Of a stretch of 64,000 bases of DNA, positions 23,691 to 33,394 are shown one piece after another. Source of the stretch: Ricordea florida (Eukaryota; Cnidaria; Anthozoa; Corallimorpharia; Ricordeidae). Below the pieces are notes generated by a model. The model searched no databases, had not been told where the DNA came from, and saw only the letters and a program-made list of their open reading frames with translations. The position numbers were made by a program, and so were the translations under genes. The number at the start of each line of letters is the position of its first letter. Position 1 is the first letter of the stretch. The stretch spans positions 23,598,689-23,662,688 of the forward strand of contig OX453274.1 in NCBI GenBank assembly GCA_949710005.1. Reading direction: 5' to 3'.

Positions 23691-25063
23691 CAGGCCTTCT
23701 GATAGGGTGCGATAAAAAAATGCAAATTATGCGAAATTTGCAGGGCAGATTATGCGATTACAGAGGCCAATTATGCGATAAATAATGGAGATTATGCGAT
23801 GTTTTTCTGAGCAATTTTAAGCTTGTTTTATAAAGTTTCAGGATAAGAAAAACACTTTTTTTGCTGCTCTTAAGACATTTTGAATGCGTTTCTGCTTTAT
23901 ATGAAACAATTTTATTGTGCAAAAGGCAAAGCTTAACTCATCCTCGTTCCCAGGGTCCTCTCCTACTCGGGGGCCTGGGAACGACGTTGAGTTAAACTGA
24001 AACACGATGCTGACGTCTGTCGGCACACGTGCAGTGCAAACCTAACATTGTCTGTGATAATAAAATAATGTAAGAATACTCAACGCATCAGCGAAATATT
24101 CCTAGCTAGCACTGCCTTACGTTGTGGAGTATATTCCCGTTTCAAGTGATTTTTTAGACCAAGTAGAACCTGAGATAAATAAATGTCTTAGTGATCTGTT
24201 CAATTCATGGCGCCGCATAATTAGTTCAAGGCGATAAAAATATAATTGTCGGCACGCATGTAAACAAAACACTGACAAGGATCAGGAGCCCAAGATCAGG
24301 GTAATGGGCTCCTGCAAGGATAGAAATAATACCAAAGTACTCGACGCATCCCGTTTCAAGCGATTTCTAAGACCCGGAAGATCCCGAGATATTGTTTCTT
24401 GAGGAAATTGCGAACCGAATTTTACAAGTTTGTTCAATTCTCAATGAAAATCGAAAACAGTGGTTCTGAAAACTTGCTAATAGCACGCTGAAAAGTATCA
24501 ATTACGACTCAATTACGAGAAATACGAGTTCAATTAAAAAATGCCTGAAAGGCTCAGAGCAATTTTCAAAGCGCTCCATCGCTTCAAATTTTGTGAGTTC
24601 TCTAACTATTTTGCATGACTTTCTTTTTTTTTTTTGTGCGGGTTATCTGCAAGTGCGTGTAATCTGACGATTTCTTTTTTTTATTTTTCCTTTTGGCAAA
24701 AATCACCCGTGGGGGTAATCCGCCGTGCTAGTAAACGGCCGGAAATTACAGCCACTCAGATTGGCTAATCTGAACAAGGGGCGTGTTGGTGTTACACCAA
24801 TAGGCGACTCTTTAAGAATGAGACTCGTACCAGGTCCTTGACATTCAAAATAACGCCTTAACTTCGAATGAATACGAAATCGAAGGTGAAATAGTCTTGT
24901 TAGCCTTTTTCCAAGGTAAACCATCTTAAAAATGGCGTATTTTTGCAGGAATTCTAAAGAAACTTGTTGATTCATGTTTTATTTTATGAATGTTGTGCGT
25001 TATTTTTTTAATTATGCGCTTTTTCGTGAATTGTGCGATCGGATGCGATTTGAGGTCGATTGT

Positions 25064-25099
<36 letters not shown>
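23691..25099. mobile_element. 1.4-kb non-autonomous TIR transposon with 6-bp target duplication
   Basis: The ends are CAGGCCTTCTGATA, exact and inverted, and GGTGCGAT follows a little further in on both sides. CTTAAC is duplicated at 23685-23690 and 25100-25105. The left interior has repeated ATTATGCGAT motifs (23730-23800), with looser versions at the right end. No transposase is present. The superfamily is not clear: the TTAA core could mean a 4-bp duplication, but then the first TIR base mismatches. Confidence 0.8.
23933..23995. repeat. Short palindrome TTAACTCA..CCTCGTTCCCAGG
   Basis: TTAACTCATCCTCGTTCCCAGG is inverted as CCTGGGAACGACGTTGAGTTAA around a 20-bp loop. It looks like a tiny fold-back element nested in the 1.4-kb transposon. 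A second small hairpin (CAGGAGCCCA..TGGGCTCCTG) lies at about 24285-24314. Confidence 0.7.
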
Positions 25100-25100
<1 letters not shown>

Positions 25101-25320
25101 TTAACTGAGCAATCCAATGTCGCTAAATACAAGGGTCTTGGTTACTCGCGTGTTGACAGCGCGGTGTACAGTATTGCCTGTCAGCTTGGAGGATTTCATA
25201 TTTCGCCAACTGAGCATCACCTTAAGGCAACGCTGGAAGGCACCAGGCGCAGTTTGTCTAGGCATGTGAAACCTAAAAATCCGTTATCTCTTGAGATAAT
25301 TTGGAGCATAGCCAGTTTTT

Positions 25321-26112
25321 AACTCGTGAATGCAAAGCAATGAACGAGTTATAGCAGTGGGGGAGAAATGCCACTTCCGTCACTTCCTCGGGGGTCCCTC
25401 GATTGATGTTAAGGTTTTGGGAGTCCGCTGAGCGGAAATGTGACCGCAGACTCTCAGGACTCCGGAATACTGATTTCACATGGAGAAACGATAGAGAAAT
25501 GTTATTTGTAACCGAAGTTGTTCCAGAGCACCACTTCGGAAACGATGGATTTTTTGTGGCCATGGTTTTTATTCTGGAGGGATCTGTTCAGATGTCTGGC
25601 ATTTCCTTTACTTTGAGAAGTACACTCGATGGTTTGGCGACGTAAACTGCTCCGACGGCGAATGGACTTCTATTTTGTCTTGCAAGAAAGACTTCACGAA
25701 TCCACGTGAAATACGAAAAAAATTTACGCTAATTACGAGCAAATGTACTCCAAATACTGTGCATACACGAACGAGTTTACAGGCATGAACAACTCAACTT
25801 CATTTATGTAGTAATGTTCGCCAAGTGTAAAGAAATATGAACGGGACGGCCAAATCCACGCTTAAGACAAACAAATCAAGGCTCAAGACGAACAAACGAA
25901 CCTCAAAGTTAAACAAATCTACGACAAAGCCAAGCAAATCTACTGTGAGCTATAAAAGATCTGTGGCGATCGCGAACAGACATGCCAGAATAATTCTGTG
26001 AATGAACAGCTTGCAACAAACGGAATTGAATGTACCGACCATGGATCACCACACCAACTGATAACTTAACAAACGCTGATGAGTTGCATTCAAATGGAAT
26101 GAAGAGTAGGAG
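25321..26112. other. No recognisable gene
   Basis: Short frames on both strands lack motifs. The region between the DIRS recombinase relic and the Gypsy LTR may contain further decayed DIRS sequence. Confidence 0.4.
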
Positions 26113-26265
26113 TGTAGTGTCGAACCGCAATAGTAAGCCACAAAGGCAGTCCCGAAAGCAAAAGACAACAACACACGCAGTACACGTTTTAACACTTTCT
26201 TCCCGCTCTTGTACTCTCCCGGATGTATACTTTTACATTTACAACCGCTGTCCTAATACACTACA
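26113..26265 (-). repeat. Gypsy 3' LTR
   Basis: This 153-bp LTR matches 30576-30728 and is bounded by TGTAGTG..CACTACA. The polypurine tract lies directly inside it. Confidence 0.93.
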
Positions 26266-26484
26266 TTCCCTCTCTCTCTTCGCTTAGATAATTAACCTCG
26301 AAAGACAGAAATGTTACAAACTCCGGTTTCTTTATATACTGTAAAAGTTCAGTTCCAATCTGAAGAGAAAAGTCACACTATGCATAAACATAAACAGCCT
26401 TTGCAGTTAAGCTCATAAAACAATGTTTCAATGTCACTCATGCAATAACAACAAGTAGTAATGACAATGCAAATGTCACTAGCT

Positions 26485-29400
26485 TTAGTACAGAACATAG
26501 TCACTCAGAGCCTTCGGACGACTCGTAATTCTGCTGGATCTTCTCACAGGCTGTTCAGCTGCAGGTACAGCAGAAGGTTCATCTTCTGGAGGTGATTCAG
26601 CCATTGGTACTTGATCCTTTGCCATAGGTGGCGTCTCAAACGGCTTGGGTTCAGTCCGCGGTTCAGCATTCTGTAGCGGTGTTCCCTGTTCTTTAGGATC
26701 TGGCATATTGAATGGCTTAATATGCTGAAGGTTGCGTTTGTACTGAACACCTTCCGGTGATCGCAACACCACCTGGTCCCCATAACGAGATATCACTTGA
26801 TATGGTTCCTTCTCGTAGCAAGGTGACAGCTTATTTTCCTTCTTCTTCTCAAGCAGGACCTTGTCTCCTTCTTTCACATTTCGGTCCCTGGCATGAAACC
26901 TCTTGTCAGTATAGTCCTTGTTAAACTGCTTCCTCTGAGTGTCCCGATCACGGACGGCTTGGTCACTTACTTCTACTTCCTCCTCTTCAACATTGACCAA
27001 CTCAGGCATTTTAGTTGTTAGCTTTCTTCTGAACAGTAGCTCGGCAGGACTCTTTCCTGTAGTTGAATGTGGCGTAGACCTGTATGCCAAAAGGAATCTG
27101 TTCAGTTCCTCTCTCCAATGCTTTCCTTCTGCATGGGCTGCTCTCATGGACTTCAGAAGCGACCTGTTCTGCCTCTCTACTTCGCCATTAGCTCTTGGCC
27201 ATAGAGGTGTCGTGTAACGGTGCTCAATCCCCATTTCATTCAGATAATCTTCTACTTCCTTAGCCACAAGATTTGAGCCATTGTCGGTACGCATACCTTT
27301 AGGTAATCCATGTCTAGCAAATTGGGCATCCAAGCAATGAATGATGGTTTTGCTGGAGGTTGTTCGGATAACATCAACTTCCATCCACCTACTATAATAA
27401 TCAACAAGAACTAACAAGTGTTCTCCAGACGGTAACGGACCCATTAGATCCACAGCTACTTCTTCCCATGGTTGCTTGGGTAATGGCGTTGACTTCAATG
27501 GTGGAGGTGGAACGTTCTTGGTAACCATCTGGCACCCGTAACACTCGGCGCATCTTCTCTCGGCATCACGATCCATAGCAGGCCACCAGACCTTTGTTCT
27601 GAGTCTCTCCTTCGTCTTTACGACTCCCTGGTGCCCCTCGTGTGCCAAACTGACAACTCTCTTTCGAAGTGCTTGGGGTATAACAATTCTTGTTCCCCGT
27701 AGAATCACATGACCGATAAAAGTCAACTCATTGCGCACTGGCAAATACTGCTTTGGAGCATTGTCCCATTTTCCTTCGATGAGGCAATTCCTGACTGCTT
27801 GCAGCTCTGAGTCTTGAGCTGAGACTCGTTCAATCTCCTTGATTCTCAATGCAACAGGGACAGCATGTAGAGCTATCATGCGTACATATCCATCATCTTC
27901 TATGGACTGACTTGAAGCAGGTATCTTAGTTAGTCGGGAAAGGGCATCTGCGATGTTTTTTCTTGAAGGTACATAGCAAACTTGGTAGTTGTACGGTTGT
28001 AAACGCAGAACCCACCGCTCTATTCTGGCTGAAGGTTTAGACTTCCTTGAGTAGATGACTTTAAGTGCTTCATGGTCTGTCACCAGATCAAACTGTGGGA
28101 GCCCATACAAGTAGAGGTGGAAGCGTTCACACGCCCAGACTAAGGCTAGAGCTTCCTTCTCCGTCTGACTATAACGACGCTCCACTTGACTCAAACTGCG
28201 ACTGGCATAACAGACGGCACGGCTTTCCCCATCCTTTTCTTGCACCAACACGGCACCAAGCCCTACTGGACTTGCATCAGCAATAACACGGGTGGGCGCA
28301 TCCTTATCGAAGTAAGCTAGGACTGGTGCACTTGCAACTTGACTCTTCAATCTCTGAAATGACTGCTCCTGCTTTTCGCCCCACACAAACAGTTCTCCTT
28401 TTCTTGCAAGTTTTCTGAGGGGATCAGCAGTGGTTGCAAAATCAGGTATAAACCTGGCACTAAATCCAACAAGTCCTAAGAAGCTACGAACTTCTGAAGG
28501 TGTTTGAGGCTGACTTGCTTCTGCAACGGCTCTGACTTTTTCCTCAGTTGGGCCGACTCCATGCTTGCTAAGCAAAAGACCCATAAATACCACTTTAGAC
28601 ATTCGGAAGGCACACTTCTCAGCATTCAAAGTCAGCTGCTTCTCACTAAGACGTTGCAACACACTGTGTAAGTTCTTATCATGTTCCTCAGTGTCTCGAC
28701 CATGGACGATAAGATCATCTGCTATGTTTGCCACACCTTGTAGACCTGCCATTGACTGGGTGATGATATGCTGGTACTTTTCTGGTGCGGCATTTACACC
28801 GAAACTTAAACGCTTGTAGCGGAAAATTCCATCATGGGTGGCAAAAGCAGTAATATCCCTTGACTCAGGATCCAACTCTATTTGGTGAAAACCCCACCTT
28901 AAATCTAACTTCGAGAAAACACCACTCCCATTAAGGCTTTCAAGGACTTCATCTATGGTTGGTATAGGCAATCTTTCTCGAATAATGGCCTCATTGGCTC
29001 TCCGCATGTCGACACATAGTCTTATGTCCCCTGACGGTTTTGGAGAGACAACGACTGGGCTTACCCATACTGTAGGCCCCTCGACTTTCTCAATTATGTC
29101 CTTTTCAAGGAGTTCATTAACCTTGGCAGTTACTTTGTCCTTTAAAGAAAAAGGTACTCGTCTCATCTTTTGAATGACTGGAGGAACACTGAGATCAACG
29201 TGTAGTTTCAACTGATAACCTTTAAGCTTTCCAATTCCCTGGAACACACTTGGATATTTTGCTTTGAGTCCTCCCAAAAAGGTATCATCAACAGTGTTAC
29301 AGTCTCCTGTTCCGAGAGTTCCCATGGGATCCACATGAAGGATTCCAAGATCTGTGGCAGTTGAATATCCCAGCAAACAACGCCCAGATTCAACAACAAT

Positions 29401-30561
29401 GAAATTTGCTACTACCTTTGCTTTCGATACGGAAACTTCTGACTGAAACTGGCCTTCAACTCCAAGCTCTCGACCCCCATAAGCATATAATCTCTTTGTG
29501 CAAGGTTTTAATTCAATCTTGAGCCCCTGATACTTAAGTTCCTTCAGTGTATCTTTACTGATAAGGTTACTTGCAGAACCTGAATCAATTAACACATCTC
29601 TGCTGATTCCACCAATCTTCACTGAGATCACTGGCTCAGTGGAACTTGACATTGCACATGTCTGTTCTTCTATAGTAAAAGCAAACGTGTCATCCTCACC
29701 TGATTGCTTACAACGATCCTCTACTTGATTGGCCTGTCCCCCCTTACCATGACGCTGCTGTCTGCCTCCCCACTGTTGGGTGGTGCCTTGTTTACCAGAC
29801 TTTAGGTTCCTTCCCCCTTTGCAACAGCTAGCATAATGGCCATATTTACCACACTTACTGCATTTGCGACCTCGGGCTGGGCAAGTTTTACTTCGAGCAA
29901 AATGACCTTCCTTACCACAGTTGAAACAAACACCTTTTCCTTTGGTTCCACGTCCAGGACTTTCTTCTACTGCATTAGTGCCTGCGCCAGGTTCTTGGCT
30001 TGGCGTGACCATTTGACTTGCCTGCTCGCGTGAGGCTTCCCACTTTCGAACTTTATCCATTGCAGTTTCCAGAGTAATATTATTGACTTCCAATAGCTTC
30101 TTTTTTAGCTCCACATCAGGCAACTTTTCAATCAATTGGTCCCGCAAATTTTCCTCCAAAGTTGCACCAAAATTACAATGACGCGCTTGTTTACGTAAGC
30201 GAACTATGAATTTATCAGCGGTCTCTCCCTTTGTCGGCGTAAGTTGACGAAAGACATGTCGCTCGTACGGTACATTTTCCTCGGCTCGAAAATGACCATC
30301 TAATTTTCGTAAACACACAACATACTCATTATCCTGGTCAGCATTCAGTGGTCCAGGATCTGGAAGATCTTCGTAAATATCTTGTACTTCCATGCCGGCT
30401 AAATGAAGTAACTGAGCCTTTTTCCGAGAAGGATTCGCAATTCCCTTGCCATCGACGTAATACTGATACGATCTTTTCCACTGTCGCCATCGTTCCGCGA
30501 CCTGAGAGGAAGAACCTCTTAAATCCAAAGGCGGAAGCGCTCTTTCAACTGAATTCGCCAT
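26485..30561 (-). CDS. Gypsy gag-pol polyprotein, uninterrupted
   Basis: I place the start at the ATG at 30561 (MANSVERALPPL), 15 bp inside the 5' LTR boundary; the open frame extends into the LTR, but that part is unlikely to be translated. About 1358 aa, gag and pol in one frame. In order: a gag region; two zinc knuckles (CFNCGKEGHF.., CSKCGKYGHYASCC) near 29.9 kb; a protease with VLIDSGSAS near 29.58 kb; a reverse transcriptase with LDLRWGFHQIEL and active site IADD near 28.72 kb; RNase H with DASPVGLGAVL; an integrase HHCC finger (HEGHQG..CAECYGCQ) near 27.6 kb; and an integrase core with VDLMGP, DNGSN and NGEVERQN. No envelope gene. Every catalytic motif I looked for is present; the Y/F usually preceding xDD is I here. 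Confidence 0.95.
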   Translation of the reverse strand: MANSVERALPPLDLRGSSSQVAERWRQWKRSYQYYVDGKGIANPSRKKAQLLHLAGMEVQDIYEDLPDPGPLNADQDNEYVVCLRKLDGHFRAEENVPYERHVFRQLTPTKGETADKFIVRLRKQARHCNFGATLEENLRDQLIEKLPDVELKKKLLEVNNITLETAMDKVRKWEASREQASQMVTPSQEPGAGTNAVEESPGRGTKGKGVCFNCGKEGHFARSKTCPARGRKCSKCGKYGHYASCCKGGRNLKSGKQGTTQQWGGRQQRHGKGGQANQVEDRCKQSGEDDTFAFTIEEQTCAMSSSTEPVISVKIGGISRDVLIDSGSASNLISKDTLKELKYQGLKIELKPCTKRLYAYGGRELGVEGQFQSEVSVSKAKVVANFIVVESGRCLLGYSTATDLGILHVDPMGTLGTGDCNTVDDTFLGGLKAKYPSVFQGIGKLKGYQLKLHVDLSVPPVIQKMRRVPFSLKDKVTAKVNELLEKDIIEKVEGPTVWVSPVVVSPKPSGDIRLCVDMRRANEAIIRERLPIPTIDEVLESLNGSGVFSKLDLRWGFHQIELDPESRDITAFATHDGIFRYKRLSFGVNAAPEKYQHIITQSMAGLQGVANIADDLIVHGRDTEEHDKNLHSVLQRLSEKQLTLNAEKCAFRMSKVVFMGLLLSKHGVGPTEEKVRAVAEASQPQTPSEVRSFLGLVGFSARFIPDFATTADPLRKLARKGELFVWGEKQEQSFQRLKSQVASAPVLAYFDKDAPTRVIADASPVGLGAVLVQEKDGESRAVCYASRSLSQVERRYSQTEKEALALVWACERFHLYLYGLPQFDLVTDHEALKVIYSRKSKPSARIERWVLRLQPYNYQVCYVPSRKNIADALSRLTKIPASSQSIEDDGYVRMIALHAVPVALRIKEIERVSAQDSELQAVRNCLIEGKWDNAPKQYLPVRNELTFIGHVILRGTRIVIPQALRKRVVSLAHEGHQGVVKTKERLRTKVWWPAMDRDAERRCAECYGCQMVTKNVPPPPLKSTPLPKQPWEEVAVDLMGPLPSGEHLLVLVDYYSRWMEVDVIRTTSSKTIIHCLDAQFARHGLPKGMRTDNGSNLVAKEVEDYLNEMGIEHRYTTPLWPRANGEVERQNRSLLKSMRAAHAEGKHWREELNRFLLAYRSTPHSTTGKSPAELLFRRKLTTKMPELVNVEEEEVEVSDQAVRDRDTQRKQFNKDYTDKRFHARDRNVKEGDKVLLEKKKENKLSPCYEKEPYQVISRYGDQVVLRSPEGVQYKRNLQHIKPFNMPDPKEQGTPLQNAEPRTEPKPFETPPMAKDQVPMAESPPEDEPSAVPAAEQPVRRSSRITSRPKALSDYVLY

Positions 30562-30575
30562 CCTCGTCGCCAATT

Positions 30576-30728
30576 TGTAGTGTCGAACCGCAATAGTAAG
30601 CCACAAAGGCAGTCCCGAAAGCAAAAGACAACAACACACGCAGTACACGTTTTAACACTTTCTTCCCGCTCTTGTACTCTCCCGGATGTATACTTTTACA
30701 TTTACAACCGCTGTCCTAATACACTACA
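30576..30728 (-). repeat. Gypsy 5' LTR
   Basis: This 153-bp LTR matches 26113-26265 and is followed on the minus strand by TTGGCGACGAGGATGG, which combines the likely primer-binding site and the gag start. Confidence 0.93.
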
Positions 30729-31299
30729 AGGAGGTCACGGGTAAGGTATGTTTCTACCTTGCATTTTAGAGGAAGGCGTAAAAGTGAACCTTCCAGAATT
30801 CCATACATGAAAATAATCACTATTTAGAAAGACAATAATATTTGGACATGCTGCCAAATCATATCTGAAGTAGAGTGTTCCAAATTCATCGAAGCTTTTG
30901 TTTATGCACAACCCAGAACACAGAAGGGAAATTAACAGGAATGCTAAAGTGAAAAGTAGAAGGAAGGTTAGCAAGTTGCTAGCAATAACAGCAGGTACTG
31001 AAACGCAATGACGTCAAGCAAAGAAAAATGAACACAGTGTTGTTTCAATGATAAATATTTTTCATAGCAACGTTAAATGTGGACCACAATATGTATGTAC
31101 CTGTTCTGACCAGTTGTGGTATAAGTCATCTGTAGTGAAATGTAATGCTTAAAACTACAGGGTTTGTTTACAACATATTTTAAATTCTTATATCACTGGA
31201 GAAAAAGGTGTTGATATTATTTTACTGAATGGATTTTCATAACTTGTCACTCAATTATAAAGAAAGGCAAGTTTAATGTACCAAGTGTACCAAGTGATA
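30729..31299. other. No recognisable gene
   Basis: Flank of the Gypsy element. It may contain more of the Helitron relic but no motif is readable. Confidence 0.4.
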
Positions 31300-31957
31300 T
31301 AAATTCAACTGTTCAGTGTTTGCCACGACCTATCAACAAATCACAAAACATTCCAACAAAACTCAAAACGCTTCTCACCTAAAAGCATCATTATCAGTTT
31401 CAGAATGATAGAACTAAGAAAGTGTTAGATTCAGCCAAATATCTTGTGGAAACAAGTGTATTATTCAAAAGTTAGGATATGCAAATACAAGATACATGGG
31501 TAGATAACATTAGCTCACAATCTGCTGACCATGAGAATTGGAGTGAATTTGTACAAAACTCTGACATCCAGTGCTGATTTTTAAAATGATCGAACTGCAA
31601 CTGACAATACAACAGATAATTTCCAAAACGAAATTTTTGCTAGCAATGTTAATAATGCAGGCAGAGAAAAAGATGATAGTGATGGTTGGTGTGAAGTTGA
31701 GGAATGTCCTTCTGGAGTTACAGATACATTACTGCAGGAAGCAAATTTAACAGGAAATGGAGACCAAATTATTACTTTTGCACCAGGAGAGGGAAACAAA
31801 CCATTAGGAACATTCATGGATAAAGATTCTGAATATCTGCCATTCCTCACAATATTTTATGGCAAACGAAGATCAGAAAACAATGAAAGAAAGGTCTAAT
31901 AAAAATTTTTGGTTGTATCTGATCTTAAAATCGGTAAAAAAAAACGTATAAAACTGA

Positions 31958-31988
31958 ATTTTCGGTAACTCTCTGTTACCTTCATCAG
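31958..31988 (-). ncRNA. Hammerhead-type motif at the 3' side of the PLE fragment
   Basis: On the minus strand CTGATGA is followed by AGGTAAC-AGAGA-GTTACC, a perfect stem II, then GAAAATT. The palindromic AATT would be helix III. It lies 40-70 bp downstream of the PLE endonuclease ORF, the place where PLE hammerheads are expected. Confidence 0.5.
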
Positions 31989-32026
31989 AGTTAAAAATTT
32001 GGTTCAGTTTCTTGCACAATAAGTTT

Positions 32027-33120
32027 TTATACACCGCCGGTCTCTAGGGATGTTCCCAATGTTAAATAAACTTGCGGGAATGGCACATGCTCATTCACAC
32101 AGTTAATGTCCTGGATGGAATGTGGCGCTTCTAGGAATAGGCGTTGTTTCCTATTGTTGACATTTCTTTCTAAAATTTCTACATAATCCGGATGAATGTC
32201 ATGGTCTGTTGTTTCCGCGTGAAATCTTATTGCGCTTTCGTTATTTGATCTTGTGCCAGGCTTGTGCTCTGCGCCGCGCGAATTCCACGATCTTTTGCTC
32301 TCTTCCACATAGGCAAAATCACATGTTTTGCATTTGACTTTACACAATTCCCTTGATCTGATTTGTGGCGGGGCGGTCTTTTGGTTTCTTTAAGATACTG
32401 CCCAATGTTTTAACAGGCTAAAAATTGGTTCTTACGTTTTCTCTGCTAAGCACACGTCGAACTCTCTCGGAAACACTATTTATGTAAGGGATTGAGGCGT
32501 AACCCTTTGGACTCTCTTGATTTTCTTGGTTTTCTGGCTGTATGGTTTCTTGAGCCGGAACAAGGCAACGATCGATGAGACTTTGGGGGTATCCGTTGAC
32601 TTTAAGGTCACCGATTACTTGTTGTTTTTCGCTCTGTTTCCGCTCAGAGGTCGAGGGAAGATATTTGGCACGGTCCATTAGTGTCTTTACTACAGCTCGT
32701 TTGCTTTGCACGGGACTATGCGACTCGAAGGCGAGATATTTGTTTGTGTGCGTGGGTTTCCTGTACACGCCCACTTCCACTTGACCACTCGCAGATACCG
32801 TGTTATTTGTATCAAGGAAAGCTATGGTTTGGCCTTCCGCGACTGTAGTTGGCATTTCTATCGTGAATTGGATATGAGGGTTAATGGAATTCAGATGGCT
32901 GTGAAAAACTCTGATGCTTTCACTCTTAAAGCACGCATTAGAGTCGTCAACGCAGCGGCGCCACCAGCGCGGTTTTACTGGTGCAGAGGCTAAGGCCTTT
33001 TCCTCAATTTCTTCCATGACTAATTCGGCGATCACTGCGCTGACAGGCGATCCCATCGCACAGCCAAAGAAAGGTCCCTGTATCATACAGTACAGTAGCA
33101 AAGTGGGAGTTAAGATGTCA
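32027..33120 (-). pseudogene. PLE fragment: reverse transcriptase C-terminal part and GIY-YIG remnant
   Basis: The frame 33149-32418 codes GCAMGSPVSAVIAELVMEE, RRCVDDSNACF (catalytic VDD), IAFLDTN, GVYRKPTHTNKYL and SHSPVQSKRAVVKTL, all characteristic of Penelope-like RTs. After a frameshift and stop, 32347-32027 codes CKTCDFAYVEESKRSW..EHK, a decayed GIY-YIG endonuclease (the second Y-I-G is Y-V-E). The RT N-terminal half is missing, so the copy is 5' truncated at about 33120, where the Helitron sequence resumes. Not functional. Confidence 0.8.
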
Positions 33121-33394
33121 GGATAGAAATGCTGCAATGTCAGTTCCAAATATATTTTATAAATTTACAAAATTGAAAATCAATCAAATTCAAGATAGTG
33201 CTTGCATTTCTCTCAGAAAGTGCAAAACAAAAGGTACAACATATACTGCTGGTGAGTTGAAATCAGAGAATTATCTTAATAGGCTGGTGCATCTTGATGA
33301 AGGCAGGCCATATGGAGAAAGGAGTTTCTAGGATATAGCATCTCTGAACTGACGAAGTTACAGCAACCCACGACACTTTTTCAAGATTGTTGCG

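Larger units (their letters stand above)
23559..25320 (+). pseudogene. DIRS/Crypton-type tyrosine recombinase, N-terminal part, split by insertion
   Basis: Before the insertion the sequence codes SPTMRKYRFGWLQWRTW and then GVTAIPANPVHIALFLT. After it comes EQSNVAKYKGLGYSRVDSAV, then GFHISPTEHHLKATLEGTRR and KPKNPLSLEIIW. These blocks fit the N-terminal SAM-like domain of cnidarian DIRS-type recombinases. Removing 23691-25099 plus one copy of CTTAAC restores the frame LFLTEQSN. The catalytic R..H-x-x-R..Y domain was not recognised downstream, so the gene is also truncated. It is probably the 3' part of the DIRS relic at 20.97 kb. Confidence 0.65.
26113..30728 (-). mobile_element. Complete Ty3/Gypsy LTR retrotransposon
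   Basis: Two 153-bp LTRs start TGTAGTG and end CACTACA. The 5-bp target duplication AGGAG lies at 26108-26112 and 30729-30733. On the element's own (minus) strand a primer-binding-site-like TTGGCGACGAGG follows the 5' LTR. A purine tract GAAGAGAGAGAGGGAA abuts the 3' LTR (26266-26281). One long open frame fills the interior. LTRs appear identical by eye, so the insertion is young and may be active. Confidence 0.93.
31300..33331 (+). pseudogene. Helitron Rep/helicase N-terminal fragment, interrupted by a PLE
   Basis: Two plus-strand pieces read like the Helitron helicase-like N-terminal region. 31561-31895 contains FAPGEGNKPLGTFMDKDSEYLPF and GKRRSENNERK. 33126-33331 contains AAMSVPNIFYKFTKLKINQ, CISLRKCKTKGTTYTAGELK and LVHLDEG. 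In other cnidarian Helitrons, as I remember them, these blocks are close together, so the intervening minus-strand PLE fragment is an insertion. The Rep HUH motifs and helicase are missing. Assignment is from memory of the family. Confidence 0.5.

Noticed and set aside
24285..24314. Hairpin CAGGAGCCCA..TGGGCTCCTG as a bacterial-type terminator
   Set aside because: Eukaryotic context and no upstream gene; best seen as a small inverted repeat inside a transposon.
30562..30648. Upstream extension of the Gypsy frame (first 29 codons)
   Set aside because: It lies mostly in the 5' LTR; the ATG at 30561 directly after the primer-site region is the more credible start.
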